Below, in pieces: positions 20,199 to 28,582 of a stretch of DNA of 64,000 nt. Source of the DNA: CAYYFX01 sp964571855 (GTDB lineage Bacteria; ARS69); contig CAZNDO010000004.1 of NCBI GenBank assembly GCA_964571855.1, forward strand, positions 124,001-188,000, in the 5' to 3' direction. The notes beneath the pieces are model-generated. The model did not search any database, had not been told where the DNA came from, and saw only the letters and a list, made by a program, of their open reading frames with translations. Both the position numbers and the translations under genes were made by a program. Position 1 is the first letter of the stretch. Each line of letters starts with the position of its first letter.

Positions 20199-20627
20199 AT
20201 GACCGCCCAACCACCCTTCCGCGCCGGGCACCGCGCCCGGCTGGAGCTCACCGCCTGCGCCGCGATCGGCGCCGCGCTGGCCGCGTTCGCGCTCGCCCCG
20301 CCGTCCCCCGCCCCCGCGGCAAGCGCCCCGGAGACCGTGTTCGAGTCCTTCTCCACCCCGCCCGCCCCCGTGCGGACCGTGGACCCGGAGTACCCGGAGA
20401 TGGCCCGGAAGCTGGGCATCGAAGGGCTGGTCCTGTGCGCCGTGACGATCGACGCCGAGGGGAGCGTGACGGCGGTCGAGGTGATCGCGAGCGAGTCCCC
20501 GATGCTGGACGAGGCGGCCCGCCGGGCGCTTCTCGGCTGGAAGTTCTCCCCGGCGCTGCAAAGTGGGCAGCCCGTGGCATCGCGGGTCGTCGTGCCGGTC
20601 CGGTTCGCGCTCGACGTCGCCCGGTAA
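20199..20627 (+). CDS. TonB C-terminal domain protein with short linker
   Basis: 142 residues: a hydrophobic anchor (about 14-34), a linker of only about 20 residues, then a TonB_C domain (VRTVDPEYPEMARKLGIEG ... VIASESPMLDEAARRALLGW). TonB passes proton-motive energy to outer-membrane receptors. Full TonB proteins have a long Pro-rich spacer crossing the periplasm, which is missing, so this may be a local partner or a TonB-fold stress protein. ATG with GGAG about nine bases upstream. It diverges from hppA across about 208 bases in which I find no convincing promoter. No ExbB/ExbD gene is nearby. Confidence 0.8.
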   Translation: MTAQPPFRAGHRARLELTACAAIGAALAAFALAPPSPAPAASAPETVFESFSTPPAPVRTVDPEYPEMARKLGIEGLVLCAVTIDAEGSVTAVEVIASESPMLDEAARRALLGWKFSPALQSGQPVASRVVVPVRFALDVAR

Positions 20628-20705
20628 CCCGGGCGGCGGGCGCGGACTGGGCGCGCCGCGTCGGCGCGGTTACCCTCGCGGGTCCCCGCCCGGGAGGCGA
20701 CGCCC

Positions 20706-21602
20706 GTGAGCCGACCGTCCCCGCTCCTGCTGGCCGTCCTGGTGGGCGTGCTCGTCCTCGTGTGGGGCACCACGTGGGCGGCCATCCGCATCGGGCTCGG
20801 CGGCGTGCCGCCCTTCACGGCCGCCGCGCTCCGGTTCGCCGTGTCGTCCTCGCTCCTGTTCCTCGCGATCCCGCTGTTCCGCCTCCCGTTCGAGACGGGA
20901 CGGAACGCGCGACGCATCTGGCTGTCGAACGGCGTGCTGCTCTTCGTGGTGTCCTACGGCACGGTCTACTGGGCCGAGCAGTGGGTGCCCTCCGGGCTGG
21001 CCGCGATCCTGTTCGCCACGTTCCCGCTGTTCGTGGCCGCGCTCGCGCGGGTGCTGCTCCCCGGGGAGCGCCCGTCCGGGCGCTCGTGGGCGGGGCTGCT
21101 CCTCGGCCTGGGCGGGATCACGCTGATCTACTCGGAGGACCTGGCCGCTCTCGCCGGCGAGCGCACGCGTACGGCCGCGCTCGTGTTCCTCCTGTCGCCC
21201 GTCGCCACCGCCGTGTCCAACGTGCTCGCGAAGCGCTGGGGCGCCGGGCTGCACCCGGTCACGCTGACCGCCGTCCCCATGGCGATCGGCGCGACGTCCC
21301 TGGGCGCGGGCGCGGCCGTTCTCGAGGCGGGTGCCGCACCGCGCTTCGACGCCGTCGCGCTCGCCTGCATCCTCTATCTCGCCCTGTTCGGATCCGTGCT
21401 GACGTTCGGCCTGTACTTCTGGCTGCTGGACCGCTACCCCGCCACGAAGCTCTCGTTCATCGCCTACGGGACGCCGCTGGTCGCGGTCCTGGTCGGCACG
21501 GTGTTCCTCGCGGAACCGATGACGTGGCGCATCGCGGCCGGCGCGGCGTGCGTGCTCTCGGGCGTGGCACTGGGAACGCGCGGCGGACGGGACCGGAGCT
21601 AG
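20706..21602 (+). CDS. EamA/DMT-family transporter (RhaT/YdcZ-like exporter)
   Basis: 298 residues with ten predicted membrane helices in two EamA repeats (LVWGTTWAAIRIGLGGVPP; SVLTFGLYFWLLDRYPATK). Members export amino acids or other metabolites by antiport; the substrate cannot be read. GTG start with GGGAGG eight bases upstream. Its stop and that of the opposing deacetylase share the tetranucleotide CTAG at 21599-21602. Confidence 0.88.
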   Translation: MSRPSPLLLAVLVGVLVLVWGTTWAAIRIGLGGVPPFTAAALRFAVSSSLLFLAIPLFRLPFETGRNARRIWLSNGVLLFVVSYGTVYWAEQWVPSGLAAILFATFPLFVAALARVLLPGERPSGRSWAGLLLGLGGITLIYSEDLAALAGERTRTAALVFLLSPVATAVSNVLAKRWGAGLHPVTLTAVPMAIGATSLGAGAAVLEAGAAPRFDAVALACILYLALFGSVLTFGLYFWLLDRYPATKLSFIAYGTPLVAVLVGTVFLAEPMTWRIAAGAACVLSGVALGTRGGRDRS

Positions 21603-23284
21603 CGGAGGACGTTCAGGCGGCCGGTGACCGCGGACTCGTCGTCCTCCACGCGATACCAGTACACCCCCGCGGGGACCGCCGTCCGGTCGGCCGCCCGGCC
21701 GTCCCACACGAAGCGCTGCGGACCCCCGGCGAGGGGGCCGAGGTCGCGCTCGTCCACCCGCCGCCCCGCCGCGTCGAAGATCCGCACCCGCGTGGACCCC
21801 GCGCGCCCGCCGAGGAACTCGATCGTGGTGGACTGCCGGAACGGGTTCGGGAACGCGCGCGTCGCGAACGGCGCGGCGGCGGGGAGCGGCACGTCCGTGC
21901 CCGCGCCGTAGGCCGGGACGAACACCTCGGTCGACCAGCCGCTCTCGCCGAGCGCGGCATCGTACGCGGTCACCACCACCCAGAGGGATTGCGCCGGATC
22001 CAGGCCGCGCACCCACGCCCGGCACTTCCCCGTTCCCGGGTCCAGCGGGCTGCCGACGTCCACGAAGTACGCGCGGAGGAAGTCCATCACCTCGTCGAAG
22101 CGCGCGATCCAGATGGCCGGGTCGGAGGCCACGGTATCGATGCTCCACTCCAGGTGCGCCACGTCCACCTCGCCCTCGTGGTGCGCCATGAGCACCGTCC
22201 ACTCGCGGTTCGCCTTCCAGACCGCCATGCGGTTCAGGAACGTGGTCCGCGTCTGCGCCTCCGTCCACGCGTTCGAGGAGCGCGGCACGCCGTGCGGGAC
22301 CTCGAAGCTCGTCTGGAATCCCATCCGGTACGACCCCTGCGAGTAGTACGGCCACGACCCCACCGGGCCCGCGCGCGCGCCGAGGTACCCCAGCTCGGCG
22401 AGCGTGGAGATGGCCCACTGCGCGTGGGCGTGGTTCGGGTACGCGAGCGTCCGGCACCGGTACGACGGGTCGGCGAGGCGGAGGTGGTCCTCCAGCGCGA
22501 TGCGGGCGTCCTCGATCTCCGCGAGCATCTCCGCGTCGTCGTGCACGCCACGCGCGGTCGTGAGCGTCTCCGCAGGCGCGCCGGCGCCGATCTGACGGCC
22601 GGACACCGGATCCAGGAACTGCGCGTACGTGGCGTAGATGGTGTCCGGGGCCGCCAGCCGGACGGCCTCGTAGTCCGGGTCGGCATCCAGGACCGACGCC
22701 AGCGTGGCCAGGTAGTAGGTGCCCGGGGCGGTGAGCAGGACGTCCAGGTCGAGCGCACCGGCCACCCAGGTGCGCAGCCGTCCGCCCGCGATCGCCAGCG
22801 AGCACGGCTCGGCGCCGGTGTACCGCAGCGCGATGGCGCGATCGTCGATGAGCGCCGTGTGGTTCATCGTGTGGTTCGCGACCTCGTGGCCGGCGGCGTT
22901 CAGGGCGTCCAGGTCCGCCCAGGTCATGCGGCCCGCCATCCCGAGGTGCGCGGGGTTCACGAAGGCGGTGAAGTGCAGCCCGCGCGACGAGAACACGGGC
23001 TCGTACAGCAGGTTGTCGTCGTAGCCGTCGTCCGTCGTCCAGGTGAACGCCGCCAGCTTCCCGCCGGGGTACAGCACGGGGTCGGGGTGCGTGCCGCTCG
23101 AGGGGGAAGGCCGGATCTTGTAGCCCCGGGGGGCACCGGACGCCGGCGCCCACTCCAGCAGGGCGCCGTCCGCGGTGCGCTCCACCACGACGAGGCCGGA
23201 GGGAATGCCGGGCGCCGCCGCGGCCGGAAGGGCCGCGAACACCATTGCCGATGACCAGAGGGACGCACCGGACCGGATGCCCAT
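21599..23284 (-). CDS. Secreted polysaccharide deacetylase (NodB-like) with FlgD/T9SS-type C-terminal Ig domain
   Basis: 561 residues. Signal peptide about 1-24, a short fibronectin-III-like stretch (LVVVERTADGALLEWAPASG), then a CE4/NodB-like domain: TWTTDDGYDDN has the catalytic Asp pair and HEVANHTMNH the metal His residues. The last 85 residues are a FlgD-like Ig domain (AFPNPFRQSTTIEF ... VRIFDAAGRRV ... AVPAGVYWYRVE), the tail used for sorting or surface anchoring in many FCB-group secreted proteins. It probably removes N- or O-acetyl groups from an external glycan. ATG at 23284; a TAGACT hexamer lies 33 bases upstream. Confidence 0.85.
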   Translation of the reverse strand: MGIRSGASLWSSAMVFAALPAAAAPGIPSGLVVVERTADGALLEWAPASGAPRGYKIRPSPSSGTHPDPVLYPGGKLAAFTWTTDDGYDDNLLYEPVFSSRGLHFTAFVNPAHLGMAGRMTWADLDALNAAGHEVANHTMNHTALIDDRAIALRYTGAEPCSLAIAGGRLRTWVAGALDLDVLLTAPGTYYLATLASVLDADPDYEAVRLAAPDTIYATYAQFLDPVSGRQIGAGAPAETLTTARGVHDDAEMLAEIEDARIALEDHLRLADPSYRCRTLAYPNHAHAQWAISTLAELGYLGARAGPVGSWPYYSQGSYRMGFQTSFEVPHGVPRSSNAWTEAQTRTTFLNRMAVWKANREWTVLMAHHEGEVDVAHLEWSIDTVASDPAIWIARFDEVMDFLRAYFVDVGSPLDPGTGKCRAWVRGLDPAQSLWVVVTAYDAALGESGWSTEVFVPAYGAGTDVPLPAAAPFATRAFPNPFRQSTTIEFLGGRAGSTRVRIFDAAGRRVDERDLGPLAGGPQRFVWDGRAADRTAVPAGVYWYRVEDDESAVTGRLNVLR

Positions 23285-23411
23285 CGATGTCCCGGAGAAG
23301 GGAACGCGCCGGGTCCAGTCTAGCCGAGCCGGCCCTCGCGCCGCCAGGGGGGCGGGGCGGCCGCGGGGCCGCCACCGACCCGGCACCGGCCCGGGATGCC
23401 GGCGGAGCCGG

Positions 23412-24503
23412 CTACGGCTGGGCCACTTCCTGCAGCACGACCGGGACGGTCCGCTCCGCCCCTTCCCGGACGAGTCGGACCTGCACCGTGTCCCCCACCG
23501 CATACTCGTCCAGCGCGTCCGCCAGGTCGTCCGGACTCCGGACGGGCTTCCCGTCGATGCCGACGATCACGTCCCCCACGCGCTGGCCGCCGCGGACATC
23601 CCGCTGCAACCCCTCGATGCCCGCGGCCGCCGCGGCGCTCCCGGGCGCCGAATCGATCACGATCACGCCGCGGATCCGCTGCCGGCGCGCGATGTAGTCG
23701 TTGGCCACCTGCACGCCCAGCCCGGCGCGCGCCGGGCGCCCGCTCTCGATGAGCTGCGGCACGAGCCGGCGGATGGTGTCCATGGGGACGGCGAACCCCA
23801 CGCCGGAGCTGGTCCCCGACGGGCTGTAGATGGCCGTGTTCATCCCGATCATGCGCCCCGCGCTGTCCAGCAGCGGACCGCCGGAGTTCCCGGGGTTGAT
23901 GGCCGCATCGGTCTGGATCACGCCGCCGATGGTCCTCCCGGTGACCGTGGTGATCTCCCGCCCGAGCGCCGAGATGATCCCGGTCGTGAGCGTGTGATCC
24001 AGGCCGAACGGGTTGCCGATGGCGAACACCTTCTGACCCACCAGCAGGTCCGCGGACGTGCCGAGGGGAAGCGGCCGCAGCCCATCGGCGGGGGCGTCGA
24101 TCCGGAGCACCGCCAGATCCTGGTCCGGCGCCGTGCCCACGAGGCGGGCATCCCAGGTGCTGTTGTCGGCCAGCGTCACCTTCGCCGCGCTGGCGTTCTG
24201 GATCACGTGGAAGTTCGTGATGACGTGCCCGGCGGAGTCCCACAGGAAGCCCGAGCCCGCACCCTGCGGGATCTCGTCGACGTTCATGCGGAACGGATTG
24301 CGCCGCCACGCCAGGCTCGTGATGAACACGACCGACGGCGACGCGTTGCGGAACAGCTCGATCGTGGTCTGCTCGTCGGCCGCGAGATCCCCGCGCGGTA
24401 CGACCGGCGGCGCGGGGGCCGGCGTGTCCCCGGGCCGGTCGCACGCGGGCACGACGAGCAGGAGTCCGGCCAGGACGGCGAGTTCCGGTCGAGCGGCGCG
24501 CAT
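23412..24503 (-). CDS. HtrA/DegP-type periplasmic serine protease, lipoprotein
   Basis: 363 residues. Signal peptide with probable lipidated Cys21 (LLLVVPAC), a trypsin-like domain with His99 (TNFHVI), Asp129 (DQDLAVL) and Ser207 (NPGNSGGP), then a single PDZ domain (about 260-360). DegS-like one-PDZ layout. It degrades or senses misfolded envelope proteins. ATG with GGGAGG about eight bases upstream. It diverges from the GT-C-like gene at 24632. Lipid anchoring is an inference: the -2 Pro is not ideal for a lipobox. Confidence 0.9.
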   Translation of the reverse strand: MRAARPELAVLAGLLLVVPACDRPGDTPAPAPPVVPRGDLAADEQTTIELFRNASPSVVFITSLAWRRNPFRMNVDEIPQGAGSGFLWDSAGHVITNFHVIQNASAAKVTLADNSTWDARLVGTAPDQDLAVLRIDAPADGLRPLPLGTSADLLVGQKVFAIGNPFGLDHTLTTGIISALGREITTVTGRTIGGVIQTDAAINPGNSGGPLLDSAGRMIGMNTAIYSPSGTSSGVGFAVPMDTIRRLVPQLIESGRPARAGLGVQVANDYIARRQRIRGVIVIDSAPGSAAAAAGIEGLQRDVRGGQRVGDVIVGIDGKPVRSPDDLADALDEYAVGDTVQVRLVREGAERTVPVVLQEVAQP

Positions 24504-24562
24504 GCGGTTCCCCTCCCGCGGGCACGCTAGCACCGCCGCGCATCCCGGCCAAGGGGACGGGA

Positions 24563-24591
24563 TTGGCCGGGCGGCACGGCGCGGGTATCCT
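24563..24591 (+). promoter_or_regulatory. Sigma-70-type promoter
   Basis: TTGGCC (24563-24568), 17-base spacer, TATCCT (24586-24591); four of six matches in each box. 41 bases ahead of the ATG at 24632. Confidence 0.45.
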
Positions 24592-24631
24592 CGCGCGCGC
24601 GAGGCGGTGGCGCCGCGCTGCGGAGGACGCG

Positions 24632-26332
24632 ATGACCGGATCCCGGGGCCTCGCGCGACGCCTCGCCGTCGCGGGCGCGCTGCTGCTGCTCGCGGCGCCG
24701 TTCGTGCGGCCGCTGGCGGAGGCGGGCTGGATCCAGACGCACGAGGGGCTGTCGTATCCCATCCGGGTGGCGCAGCTGCTGCGCTGCTGGCAGGACGGGA
24801 TGTGGTCCGCGCGCTGGTTCCCGGACCTGAACCAGGGCGCGGGCTACCCGTTCCTCTCGTTCTACGCGCCGCTGTACTTCGTCCTCGCGGGCCTGGCGGC
24901 GTCCGCCGGCGCCGGTCTCGCGTTCGCCGCGAAGGTGCCCACGATCCTCGCCGCACTGCTCGCCGCGGCCGGGGCGTACCGCCTCGCGCGCCTCGGGCTG
25001 GACCGCGCGGCGGCCTTCGCGTGCGCCGCGCTCTTCGTGCACGCGCCGTACCTCGTGCGCGACGTCTACATCCGCGGGGACCTGGCCGAGCACCTGGCGC
25101 TGGCGCTGCTCCCCTGGTCCCTGGCCGGCGTGCTGCGCCTCGCGCGGTCGCACGCGCCCCGCGACGTGGTCCTGGCCGCCGTCGCCGCGTCGCTCCCCAT
25201 CCTCACGCACAACATCACCGGCATGCTGGGCGCGGCGTGGCTCGCCGCCGCCGGGATCGTGGCCGTCCGCATCGCCGCGAACCGCCCCGCCGCCGCCGTG
25301 GCCGTAGCCACCGCCGGGCTCGCCGCGCTCCTGCTCACGGCGTTCTTCTGGGCACCGGCCCTGTCCGAACGCGCGTACGTCCGCACGGACGCGATGCTCG
25401 AGGGCGCTTACGACGTCGCGCGCAACTTCCTCCCGCCCCTGCGCCTGCTCGGCCCGCCGGCGACGGTGCCGCCCGGCGGGCAGGAGCTGCCCATGTCCTT
25501 CGAGCCCGCGTACGTCGCGCTCGCGCTCGGGCTTGCCGCGCTCGCCGCACGCCGGCCCGTGCCCGCGCCCGCACGCCCGCTGCTCGCGCTGGGCGCGATC
25601 CTGTTCGTCGCGTCCACGCTCATGACGATGCGGATCGCGGAGCCCGTGTACGCCGCGCTGCCGCTGCTCCGCTTCGTGCAGTTCCCGTGGCGCTTCCTCG
25701 GCCCGGCCGCGCTGGGCCTCGCCCTGCTCGGGGGCGTCGCCTTCGCGTCGCTCCTCGGCCGCGCCGCGCCGCGCGTGCGGGCGTCCCTCGCCGCCGCGGC
25801 GGCCGCGGTCGCCGTGCTGCTCGTGGCGCCGGTCACGGGGCCGAAACCCCCCATCCCGATCCCGGACTGGGCCGTGGACGGCGACTCCCTCGCGAAGCAG
25901 CGCGTGACCACGTCCGGCTGCGACGAGTACCTCCCGCGCTGGGTGGAGGAGCGGCCGAACCCGCGCGCCTTCCGGGACGGCGTGGCGCTGCTCGGCGAGG
26001 GTACGGTCGTGTCCTCGCGGCGCGGCGCCGGACGCTGGGACCTCACGATCGAGGCGCCCGCGCCCGTGCGCGTGGTGCTGTGCGACGCGTACTACCCCGG
26101 GTGGGCGGCCCGGCTCGACGGCGCACCGCACCCGGTCGCGCCGCGCGCGCGGCACGGGGACCTCGTGCTGGACATCCCCGCCGGCCGGCACGACGTGGCG
26201 GTGCGCCTGGGTCCCACGCCGCTGCGGCTCGCCACCCGGATCATCTCGGTGGTGACGGCGCTCGTCGCCCTGGCGGTGGTCCTCGGCAGCGGCCGTTCGC
26301 CTCAGCGCGACCCGGACGGCTCCGCCGGGTAG
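24632..26332 (+). CDS. Polytopic membrane protein, GT-C/YfhO-like
   Basis: 566 residues with about twelve membrane helices and a C-terminal soluble beta domain (about 440-540, DAYYPGWAARLDG). The first external loop has FPDLNQGAGYPFLSFYAP and the next RDVYIRGDLAEHLAL, patterns found in large bacterial membrane proteins labelled 6-pyruvoyl-tetrahydropterin-synthase-related or YfhO-like, which belong to GT-C-fold glycosyltransferases. It likely transfers sugar from a lipid carrier to an envelope polymer; donor and acceptor unknown. ATG with CGGAGG six bases upstream. Its 3' end overlaps the opposing cytochrome gene by 31 bases. Confidence 0.72.
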   Translation: MTGSRGLARRLAVAGALLLLAAPFVRPLAEAGWIQTHEGLSYPIRVAQLLRCWQDGMWSARWFPDLNQGAGYPFLSFYAPLYFVLAGLAASAGAGLAFAAKVPTILAALLAAAGAYRLARLGLDRAAAFACAALFVHAPYLVRDVYIRGDLAEHLALALLPWSLAGVLRLARSHAPRDVVLAAVAASLPILTHNITGMLGAAWLAAAGIVAVRIAANRPAAAVAVATAGLAALLLTAFFWAPALSERAYVRTDAMLEGAYDVARNFLPPLRLLGPPATVPPGGQELPMSFEPAYVALALGLAALAARRPVPAPARPLLALGAILFVASTLMTMRIAEPVYAALPLLRFVQFPWRFLGPAALGLALLGGVAFASLLGRAAPRVRASLAAAAAAVAVLLVAPVTGPKPPIPIPDWAVDGDSLAKQRVTTSGCDEYLPRWVEERPNPRAFRDGVALLGEGTVVSSRRGAGRWDLTIEAPAPVRVVLCDAYYPGWAARLDGAPHPVAPRARHGDLVLDIPAGRHDVAVRLGPTPLRLATRIISVVTALVALAVVLGSGRSPQRDPDGSAG

Positions 26333-28482
26333 CCGGGGAAGCGACGCGCGGCGTCCGCCCGCACCGTGGCCGCCTCCGCGACCCGCCCGGTCTCCTCCAG
26401 CGCCACGGCCAGCACGTGGGCGAAGCGCGGCTCGTCCGGCGCGACCTCGGCCGCGCGGCGGAGGCTCGCCACGGCGTCGTCCCGCCGGTCCTGCAGCACG
26501 CGCACCAGCCCCAGCGCGTGATGCGCGGCGCCCGCGTCCGGAGCGAGCGCCAGCGACGCCTCCAGCACCGCGGCCGCCTCGGACACGCGGCCCGTCGCCC
26601 GCAGCAGGTCCGCCAGGTTGACGGCGGCGGGCACGAAGGACGGCTGCCGCCGCAGGGCCCGGCGGTACGCGGCCTCGGCGGCCTCCGCCCGCCCGAGCGC
26701 ACGCTCCAGGTTGCCCAGGTTCACCGGGCCGTCGGCGCCGTCGTCCAGGAACGCCTGCGCTTCGCGGAACTCCGCGATCGCCGCCTCCAGCCCGCGCACC
26801 GACGCGCGCCCCCGCGGGAGCGCGCCGGCCTCCAGCAGCGGCAGCACCGCCGCCTGTCGCACCGTGCCCAGGGGATCCGCGAGCAGCTGCGCGCCGAGCG
26901 TCCGCCGCGGTCCCTCCGGGAGTGCCGCGAGCAACCCGGCGGCCGCGCGCCGCACGAGCGGATCCGCGTCCTCCGCCGAGCGCGTCACGCTCGCGGCGGC
27001 CGGCGGCGCGCCCGGATCGCGCAGCAGCCCCAGCGCGGTGGCGCGCACGATCGCCGGTGTCGCCGCATCGTCGATCCAGCGCAGCAGACCGGCGTCCGCC
27101 CCGGCCTGCCAGCGCTGCGCGGCATCGATGGCCGGTCCCCAGGACGGCCGCTCCGCCGCGCGCCCGTCCGTCCACTTCGCCACGGCGTCCGCCGCCCACG
27201 CGGCGCCCTTGTCCCGGTGGCAGTCGTTGCACGCGTTCGGCGTGCCCAGCGCGACCGACAGGTCCGGGCGCGGCACGCGGAACCCGTGGTCCACGCGCGC
27301 GTCCACGCCCATGAACACGTGCGTGGGCATGTGGCACGCCGTGCAGCGCGCGCCGCCCTGCGCGGGGTCGTGCCCGTGGTGCTCGCGCGTCGCGAACACC
27401 TCGGGCCGGTGGCAGCGGGCGCAGACGTCGTCGCCTTCGAACCGGAGGCGCGCGGTGTGCGGATCGTGGCAATCCGTGCACACCACGCCCTTCGCCGCCA
27501 TCCGGCTCTGCCGGAACGACCCGTACTCGAACACCTCGTCGAGCACCTGGCCGTCCGGCCAGGTGAGGCCCGGCTCGAGCAGCGACACGACGTGCGCGTC
27601 CGCCAGCGGCGCGGGCGGATCGTCCGGCGCGATGCGCGCGCGGTGCGCGTGGCAACGCCCGCAGGTCTCCACCTGGTCCTCCACCGGGCGCGGCCGCGTC
27701 AGCGTCGCCGTGGCGGCGCCCTCCTCCAGGATCCACGCGCCGGGCAGCCCGTTCCCCACGCGGACCTCGAGGCCCGCATCCGGGCGGCGCGCCCGCTCGT
27801 CCTCCGGCAGCCGGCCCCACGCCACGTGCGCCGAGCCGCGCCCGTGGCAGGCCTCGCACGAGACGTCCTCCTCCACCCAGGTCGTCGCGTAGCGCTCGAT
27901 CGCCGGATCCCAGTTCTTCTCGAGACCGGTGGAGTGGCAATCCGCGCACATGCGGTTCCAGCTCAGCGCGGGCCCCGTCCACGACAGCACGTCGGACGGA
28001 TCCGTGATCGCCTCGGGGAACAGGTCGTACCAGCGCGCGCCGCCGTCCGCGGCGGGGCGCGCGTCCCACGCGATCGGCAGCACCTGCAGCCGGCCGTCCC
28101 CCATGCGCACGAGGTACTGCTGCAGCGGGGTCACGCCGAACGTCCACGCCACCGGCAACTCCCGCGCGCCGCCCGCGCCGTCGGTCACCTGCACGAGGAA
28201 CGCGCCGTCGCGGCGGAAGAAGCGGAACGCGCCGGCGCCGTGCGGGAAGACGAAGTCGTCGAAGTCGGCGAGGACCGAGGCTTCGGTGGCGGGCTGCAGC
28301 GCGAGGTCGTGGTGCGAGCCCTCCCACCGCGCCGCCTCGTCCGCGTGGCACTCCAGGCAGGCGATCCGGCCCACGTACGCGGGCTCCTCCGCGGCCGGCC
28401 GCGGCGGGCCGGCGCACGCCGCCGCCCCGATCGCCAGGGCCGCCGCCGCCAACCGTCCGGTCCTGCTCCTCGCGCCGGCCAC
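26302..28482 (-). CDS. Octahaem cytochrome c lipoprotein with HEAT/TPR tail
   Basis: 726 residues. From the GTG at 28482 the protein opens with a clean lipoprotein signal, Cys23 after IGAAA. Eight CxxCH haem motifs follow: CLECH, CADCH, CEACH, CGRCH, CTDCH, CARCH, CTACH, CNDCH. The last 300 residues are helical repeats: HEAT-like (PLVRRAAAGLLAALPEG), then TPR (AEAAYRRALRRQPSFVPAAV and others). The haem layout recalls cytochrome c554/hydroxylamine-oxidoreductase-related proteins, but no enzyme activity can be assigned. An upstream ATG (28551) would add 23 residues before the signal; I prefer GTG, which has GGGGGA close by. Confidence 0.88.
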   Translation of the reverse strand: MAGARSRTGRLAAAALAIGAAACAGPPRPAAEEPAYVGRIACLECHADEAARWEGSHHDLALQPATEASVLADFDDFVFPHGAGAFRFFRRDGAFLVQVTDGAGGARELPVAWTFGVTPLQQYLVRMGDGRLQVLPIAWDARPAADGGARWYDLFPEAITDPSDVLSWTGPALSWNRMCADCHSTGLEKNWDPAIERYATTWVEEDVSCEACHGRGSAHVAWGRLPEDERARRPDAGLEVRVGNGLPGAWILEEGAATATLTRPRPVEDQVETCGRCHAHRARIAPDDPPAPLADAHVVSLLEPGLTWPDGQVLDEVFEYGSFRQSRMAAKGVVCTDCHDPHTARLRFEGDDVCARCHRPEVFATREHHGHDPAQGGARCTACHMPTHVFMGVDARVDHGFRVPRPDLSVALGTPNACNDCHRDKGAAWAADAVAKWTDGRAAERPSWGPAIDAAQRWQAGADAGLLRWIDDAATPAIVRATALGLLRDPGAPPAAASVTRSAEDADPLVRRAAAGLLAALPEGPRRTLGAQLLADPLGTVRQAAVLPLLEAGALPRGRASVRGLEAAIAEFREAQAFLDDGADGPVNLGNLERALGRAEAAEAAYRRALRRQPSFVPAAVNLADLLRATGRVSEAAAVLEASLALAPDAGAAHHALGLVRVLQDRRDDAVASLRRAAEVAPDEPRFAHVLAVALEETGRVAEAATVRADAARRFPGYPAEPSGSR

Positions 28483-28508
28483 GGTTCCCCCGCCGATCCG
28501 GGGCGTGG

Positions 28509-28537
28509 TTGCGCCGATCCGCGTCGCCCCGGATACT
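28509..28537 (+). promoter_or_regulatory. Possible promoter of the beta-CASP gene
   Basis: TTGCGC (28509-28514), 17 bases, GATACT (28532-28537), 45 bases before the ATG at 28583. Moderate match only. Confidence 0.3.
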
Positions 28538-28582
28538 GACCCGGCTCGCATGATGCCCGAGGAGGGCACGAGGGGAAAGCGT

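Noticed and set aside
28549..28551. Upstream ATG for the octahaem cytochrome
   Set aside because: Would bury the lipoprotein signal behind 23 residues; GTG 28482 gives a proper signal peptide.
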